A stretch of DNA of 9,204 bases from contig CAIVVS010000255.1 of assembly GCA_903909415.1 (NCBI GenBank), positions 1 through 9,204 of the forward strand, written 5' to 3'. The notes under the pieces are model-generated. The model saw only the letters and a program-made list of their open reading frames with translations. It had not been told where the DNA came from and searched no databases. The stretch comes from an uncultured Pseudomonadota bacterium (lineage in GTDB: Bacteria; Pseudomonadota; Gammaproteobacteria; Burkholderiales; SG8-39). Positions 5,864-9,204 of the stretch are shown one piece after another. The first letter of the stretch is position 1; every line of letters starts with the position of its first letter. Position numbers and translations under genes: made by a program.

Positions 5864-7078
5864 TCAGCGGTTGACTGCGGCGATCTGTTCGTCGGTATAC
5901 CCGATTTCGCGCAGCACCTCGACCGTGTGCTCGCCCAGGTTGGGCGGCGGGCGGCGGATGCTGCCGGGCGTGTCCGACAGGCGCGCCGGGATCGCGGTGG
6001 TCATCATCTCGCCCTCGGTCGGGTGCTGGTAGCGGCGGAAGTAGCCGGTTTCGGTGAGGTAGGGATCGTCCAGCAGCTGGTCGAGCGACTTGATGTCGCC
6101 GTTGGGCACGTCGGCCTCGTCCAGCGCGGCGCGCAGGTGCGCGGTGGTGAACTGCCTGGTGCGCTCGTGCATCATCGCGTACAGCTCGTCGAAGCGGCTG
6201 GAGCGCGCCTTCAGCGTCGCGTAGCGCGGGTCGTCGGCCAGCTCGGGCACGCCCAGCACGCGGAACAGGCCGCGCCAGTGGTGGTCGATGTTGGGCATGA
6301 TGCTGACGTGGCCGTCGGAGGTGGCGAAGGGCCGGCGGTGCGGCGTAAGCAGGCGCACATAGCCGGTGCCGCCCTTTTCCGGCTTGCCCTCGGGCGTCTG
6401 GAACGAGGCGTTCCACATGTTCTCGACCAGCAGGAACGACAGCAGGGTCTCGAACATCGGCACCTCGATGCACTGGCCGCGCCCGGTCTTCTCGCGCGCA
6501 TACAGCGCCATGCCGATGGTGGAGGCCATGGTCATGCCGGTGAGCTTGTCGGCGATCACTGTGGGCGTGTAGCGCGGTTCGCCGAGCGAGGCGCCGGCCA
6601 GCGCGGCGAGGCCGGCCTCGCCCTGGATGATGTCGTCGAAGGCGGGGCGGTCGCGGTACGGGCCGTCGCTCGGGTAGCCGGGCGCGAAGGCGTAGACCAC
6701 GCGCGGGTTCCGTTCGGCGATGTCCGCGTAGCCGATGCCCAGGCGTTCCGCGGCGGCCGGGCGCATGCTGTGCACGAACACGTCGGCGCCGTCGACCAGC
6801 TTCATCAGCGCTTCCATCGCCGCCGGCTTCTTGAGGTCCAGCACGATGCTGCGCTTGTTGCGGTTCATGGTGACGAACAGCGCGCCCATGGCCGGATTGC
6901 GCGACGGGCCCATCTGGCGGTTGGTGTCGCCGGCGGGCGGCTCGACCTTGACCACGTCCGCGCCCATGTCGCCCAGGGTCTGGGTGCCGTAGGGCCCGAG
7001 CACGGTGGCGGTGAGGTCGATCACGCGCACGCCGGAAAGCGGACCGGTGGCCGGGGCATTGTCGATGGGTTTGCTCAT
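5864..7078 (-). CDS. CaiB/BaiF-family (type III) CoA-transferase
   Basis: Cytoplasmic enzyme that moves CoA from an acyl-CoA donor to a carboxylic acid through an aspartyl-CoA intermediate; the family includes formyl-CoA transferase, CaiB and alpha-methylacyl-CoA racemase. 404 residues. The N-terminal CoA-binding region reads VIDLTATVLGPY, then GDMGADVVKVEPPAGD (36-51). MNRNKRSIVLDLK (71-83) is typical of the family. FDDIIQGEAG (147-156) aligns with the HDINY segment of racemases, making Asp148 the likely nucleophile. GRGQCIEVPMFE (199-210) is a further hallmark. The ATG at 7078, preceded by AAGGAA, is preferred over an upstream in-frame ATG at 7195, which would overlap the divergent gene. 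It is the first gene of the minus-strand run, suggesting that the imported acid is activated as a CoA thioester. The exact acid is unknown. Confidence 0.92.
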   Translation of the reverse strand: MSKPIDNAPATGPLSGVRVIDLTATVLGPYGTQTLGDMGADVVKVEPPAGDTNRQMGPSRNPAMGALFVTMNRNKRSIVLDLKKPAAMEALMKLVDGADVFVHSMRPAAAERLGIGYADIAERNPRVVYAFAPGYPSDGPYRDRPAFDDIIQGEAGLAALAGASLGEPRYTPTVIADKLTGMTMASTIGMALYAREKTGRGQCIEVPMFETLLSFLLVENMWNASFQTPEGKPEKGGTGYVRLLTPHRRPFATSDGHVSIMPNIDHHWRGLFRVLGVPELADDPRYATLKARSSRFDELYAMMHERTRQFTTAHLRAALDEADVPNGDIKSLDQLLDDPYLTETGYFRRYQHPTEGEMMTTAIPARLSDTPGSIRRPPPNLGEHTVEVLREIGYTDEQIAAVNR

Positions 7079-7157
7079 GCGCGTTCCTTGCCCGATTTCT
7101 TTTGCCAAAAGCAAATTATCGGTGAAAATGGCGCCACAGGCCGAAAAGGAGTTCCCC
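7079..7157. promoter_or_regulatory. Divergent promoter region with palindromic operator candidate
   Basis: This 79-base AT-richer gap separates the CoA-transferase operon from the divergent Bug genes. CTTTTG (7099-7104) and CAAAAG (7106-7111) form a perfect palindrome with a single central C. A plus-strand promoter could be TTGCCA (7102-7107), 16 bases, GAAAAT (7124-7129). A minus-strand -10 could be GATAAT (7120-7115), without a convincing -35. The palindrome covers the plus -35 and lies just downstream of the minus -10, so one bound regulator could affect both sides. No regulator gene is in the window. The hexamers are judged by eye. Confidence 0.45.
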
Positions 7158-8150
7158 ATGCAACACACCCCATCGCGCACGTCCACCCTGGCCACGATGC
7201 TTGCATGCGCCGCCGGCTCGCTGGCCGCCTTCGTGCCGCTGGACGCGGCCGCCCAGGCCTACCCGTCGCGCCCGCTGCGCATCCTGGTGGGCTTCGCCGC
7301 CGGCGGCCCGGTGGACGCGGTGGCGCGCATCACCGCGAACCGCCTGCCGGCCTACCTCGGCCAGTCGGTGGTGGTCGAGAACCGCCCCGGTGCCGATGCC
7401 AGCATCGCGATGGAAGCGGTGGCCAAGGCCGCGCCCGACGGCCATACGCTGTACCTGCTCCAGCCCGGGGTGGCGATCAACCCCGCGCTGTACAAGAGCG
7501 TGCCCTTCGACCCGATCAAGGACTTCGCGCCCGTCACCCTGATCGGCGAGTCGCCCAACCTGGTCGCGGTGAGCAACGCCACGCCGGTGAAGAACCTGCA
7601 GGAGCTGCTGGCGCTGGCGCGCGACAAGCGCGGCCAGCTGAACTACGGCGCCACCTCCAGCCCGACGCTGCTGGCCAGCGAGCTGCTCAACACGATGGCC
7701 TCGGTGCAGATCACGCGCATCCCGTTCAAGGGCGCGGCGCCGGCGTTCACCGCGCTGATGTCCAACGACGTGCAGCTGGTGATCAGCGGCATCGGCACGC
7801 TGCTGCCCCTGGCCAAGGGCGGCAAGGTGCGTGCGATCGCGGTGACCAGCGCCAAGCGCAGCGCGCTCGCGCCAGACATCCCCACGATGGAGGAGTCCGG
7901 GCTGGTGGGCTACGTCGCCACGACCTGGTACGGCCTGGCCGCGCCCGGGGCGACGCCCCGTCCCATCATCGACCGGCTGAACGCGGACATGAGGAAACTG
8001 CTGGCCGAGCCCGAGGTGAAGACCCAGCTGCAGGCCCAGGGCATCGACGAGCCCACGCCGACCACGCCCGAGCGCGTGACCGAGCTGGTCCGCGCCGAGC
8101 TGGTCAAGTGGGATCGGGTGGTGAAGCAGTCCGGCGCGCGCGCCGACTGA
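7158..8150 (+). CDS. Bug-family (TctC-like) periplasmic solute receptor, first of a tandem pair
   Basis: Periplasmic receptor of the Bug family, 330 residues. The signal peptide has a hydrophobic core (LATMLACAAGSLAAFV, 11-26) and a clear cleavage site after Ala34 (AAAQA, then YPSRP). The mature protein shows LRILVGFAAGGPVDAVAR (40-57) with the usual Asp53, VVVENRPGAD (71-80), APDGHTLYL (92-100), a VPFDPIKDFAP segment, then IPFKGAAPAF and an IPTMEESG segment in the C-terminal half. The start is fixed by AAAAGGAG (7144-7151), six bases upstream; in-frame ATGs further upstream fall inside the divergent CoA-transferase gene. It is followed after 28 bases by a second Bug gene. Divergence from the CoA-transferase operon suggests shared regulation. 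The ligand is unknown. Confidence 0.94.
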   Translation: MQHTPSRTSTLATMLACAAGSLAAFVPLDAAAQAYPSRPLRILVGFAAGGPVDAVARITANRLPAYLGQSVVVENRPGADASIAMEAVAKAAPDGHTLYLLQPGVAINPALYKSVPFDPIKDFAPVTLIGESPNLVAVSNATPVKNLQELLALARDKRGQLNYGATSSPTLLASELLNTMASVQITRIPFKGAAPAFTALMSNDVQLVISGIGTLLPLAKGGKVRAIAVTSAKRSALAPDIPTMEESGLVGYVATTWYGLAAPGATPRPIIDRLNADMRKLLAEPEVKTQLQAQGIDEPTPTTPERVTELVRAELVKWDRVVKQSGARAD

Positions 8151-8178
8151 ACGCAGAACGACTGGACGGAGAAACAGG

Positions 8179-9162
8179 ATGCGCAACTTCCTTTGCAGGC
8201 TCGCACTCGCGGCGTCGATTGCCATGCCCTTCGCCGCACCGCTGCTGGCCCACGCCCAGACCGGCGCCTGGCCGTCCAGGCCGGTGCGCGTGGTGGTGCC
8301 GGTGTCGCCCGGATCCTTCACCGACTTCGCCGGGCGCATGCTGGCCGCCGAGTTCACCGAGCAGACCGGCCAGCAGATGGTGGTGGAGAACAAGCCCGGC
8401 GCCGGCACCACGCTGGGCGCGGACTTCGTCGCCAAGTCCCCGGCCGACGGCTACACGCTGCTGATCACCGAGAACTCGTTCTCGATCTCGCCGGCGCTGT
8501 ACGCCAAGCTGCCCTACGACACGCTGCGCGACTTCATCCCGATCACGCTGGTGGCCGAGGCGCCGACCCTGTTCTTCGCGAGGCCGGGCTTCGGGCCGCG
8601 AACGGTCAAGGAACTCGTGGCGCTGGGGCAGTCCAGGCCGGGCAACATCATCTACGGGTCCGGCGGCAATGGCACGTCCTCGCACCTGGCGGCCGAGGCC
8701 TTCTTCGACCGCGCGAAGTTCAGCGTGACCCATGTGCCCTTCAAGGGCGTGGCCCCGGCGCTGGCCGAGGTGGTGGCCGAGCGGGTGGACATTGCCACCT
8801 CCAGCGTGGCCGGTCCGATGGCGATGGTCCGCGCGGGCAAGGTGCGCCCCATCGCGGTGACCGGCAAGGAGCGCAGCCCGATGCTGCCGGACGTGCCGAC
8901 CTTCGCCGAGTCGGGCTATGCCGACTACGACGCGCCCATCTGGTTCGGCTATGCCGCGCCGGCCGGCACGCCGCCCGCGGTGATCGCGCGCATCCACGCC
9001 GAACTGACCCGCGGCGTGGCCAAGCCCAAGGTACGCGATGCGTTCCAGGAACGCGGAGCGCGCGCCTACACCATGCCGCAGCCGGAGTTCGCCCGCCGCA
9101 TCGAGGCGGAAATCCGCGCCATGCGCGACATCGTCACCCGCGCCGGGGTGAAGGCGGACTGA
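8179..9162 (+). CDS. Bug-family (TctC-like) periplasmic solute receptor, second of a tandem pair
   Basis: Bug-family receptor of 327 residues. The signal peptide (MRNFLCRLALAASIAMPFAA) is cut probably after Ala26 (AHA). The first ligand loop reads VPVSPGSFTDFAGR (40-53), with SPGSFTD in place of the AAGGxxD of the two other Bug proteins here, so its pocket is likely different; the Asp (49) is kept. MVVENKPGAG (67-76), SPADGYTLL (87-95), LPYDTLRDFIPI (111-122), HVPFKGVAPALAEV and LPDVPTFAESG follow as expected. An ACGGAG ribosome site (8166-8171) precedes the start by seven bases. It is 28 bases behind the first Bug gene and probably co-transcribed. The two proteins share the family fold but not near-identity, so this is an old rather than a recent duplication. 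Confidence 0.94.
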   Translation: MRNFLCRLALAASIAMPFAAPLLAHAQTGAWPSRPVRVVVPVSPGSFTDFAGRMLAAEFTEQTGQQMVVENKPGAGTTLGADFVAKSPADGYTLLITENSFSISPALYAKLPYDTLRDFIPITLVAEAPTLFFARPGFGPRTVKELVALGQSRPGNIIYGSGGNGTSSHLAAEAFFDRAKFSVTHVPFKGVAPALAEVVAERVDIATSSVAGPMAMVRAGKVRPIAVTGKERSPMLPDVPTFAESGYADYDAPIWFGYAAPAGTPPAVIARIHAELTRGVAKPKVRDAFQERGARAYTMPQPEFARRIEAEIRAMRDIVTRAGVKAD

Positions 9163-9178
9163 GGTGACGGCGGACTGA
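9147..9178. repeat. 16-bp tandem duplication spanning the stop codon
   Basis: GGTGAAGGCGGACTGA (9147-9162) is followed at once by GGTGACGGCGGACTGA (9163-9178), identical but for one base. The first copy encodes the last residues and TGA stop of the Bug receptor. Because 16 is not a multiple of three, the second copy is simply untranslated. Confidence 0.85.
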
Positions 9179-9203
9179 GCCGGCGCAACCGCGCCCGGTT
9201 CAG
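9175..9203 (+). terminator. Terminator-like hairpin after the Bug pair, at the window edge
   Basis: CTGAGCCGG plus CGC (9175-9186) pairs with GCG plus CCGGTTCAG (9191-9203) around an AACC loop: 12 pairs with one G-T wobble and a single bulged C at 9194. Any T run would lie just past position 9204 and cannot be seen, so Rho-independent termination is likely but unproven. Confidence 0.5.
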
Positions 9204-9204
9204 C

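Noticed and set aside
7079..7195. Upstream start (7195) for the CoA-transferase, adding 39 residues
   Set aside because: The extra residues are not family-like, would overlap the divergent Bug gene, and the internal ATG at 7078 has its own ribosome site.
5711..8464. A 917-codon plus-strand frame across the CoA-transferase and Bug genes
   Set aside because: It is antisense to two genes and out of frame with two others, all with clear family motifs; stop-free frames of this size are expected at this GC.

Overview
The window comes from a high-GC betaproteobacterium, most likely Burkholderiales (Alcaligenaceae- or Comamonadaceae-like). This is an inference from three Bug-type periplasmic solute receptors in 9 kb, a CaiB-type CoA-transferase operon, and protein-coding DNA near 75% GC (one 60-base line counted at 77%). 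No 16S rRNA or other taxonomic marker is present.

Left end (1 to about 900): the edge of a type II-C CRISPR-Cas9 locus. The minus strand from 790 down to the window edge is an uninterrupted 263-codon frame that is clearly the N-terminus of a Cas9 of the Neisseria meningitidis type: RuvC-I motif, arginine-rich bridge helix and start of the REC lobe. It is cut by the window edge. Just upstream of its start codon, on the opposite strand (816-899), lies a sequence with the layout of a tracrRNA: a 36-nt anti-repeat very close to the N. meningitidis one, a short linker, and a Rho-independent terminator. The CRISPR array, cas1, cas2 and the rest of cas9 must lie to the left and are not visible. GC is lower here (52-57% in the lines I counted), which suggests horizontal acquisition.

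Boundary (900-1055): an AT-richer intergenic stretch with several inverted repeats and a candidate cas9 promoter, followed by a chromosomal-looking quinone oxidoreductase-like gene (1056-2042, plus strand).

Centre (2062-7078, minus strand): a four-gene operon-like run, read from right to left: CaiB/BaiF-family CoA-transferase, NMT1/THI5-like substrate-binding protein, FAD-dependent GMC oxidoreductase, and Bug-family receptor. Gaps are 13, 38 and 64 bases. It looks like capture, oxidation and CoA activation of an organic acid or alcohol whose identity cannot be read from the sequence. No membrane permease or ATPase is encoded in the window.

Right (7158-9162, plus strand): two tandem Bug receptors diverging from the operon across a 79-base regulatory region that holds a perfect palindrome. 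The second ends in a 16-base tandem duplication spanning its stop codon, followed by a terminator-like hairpin at the window edge.
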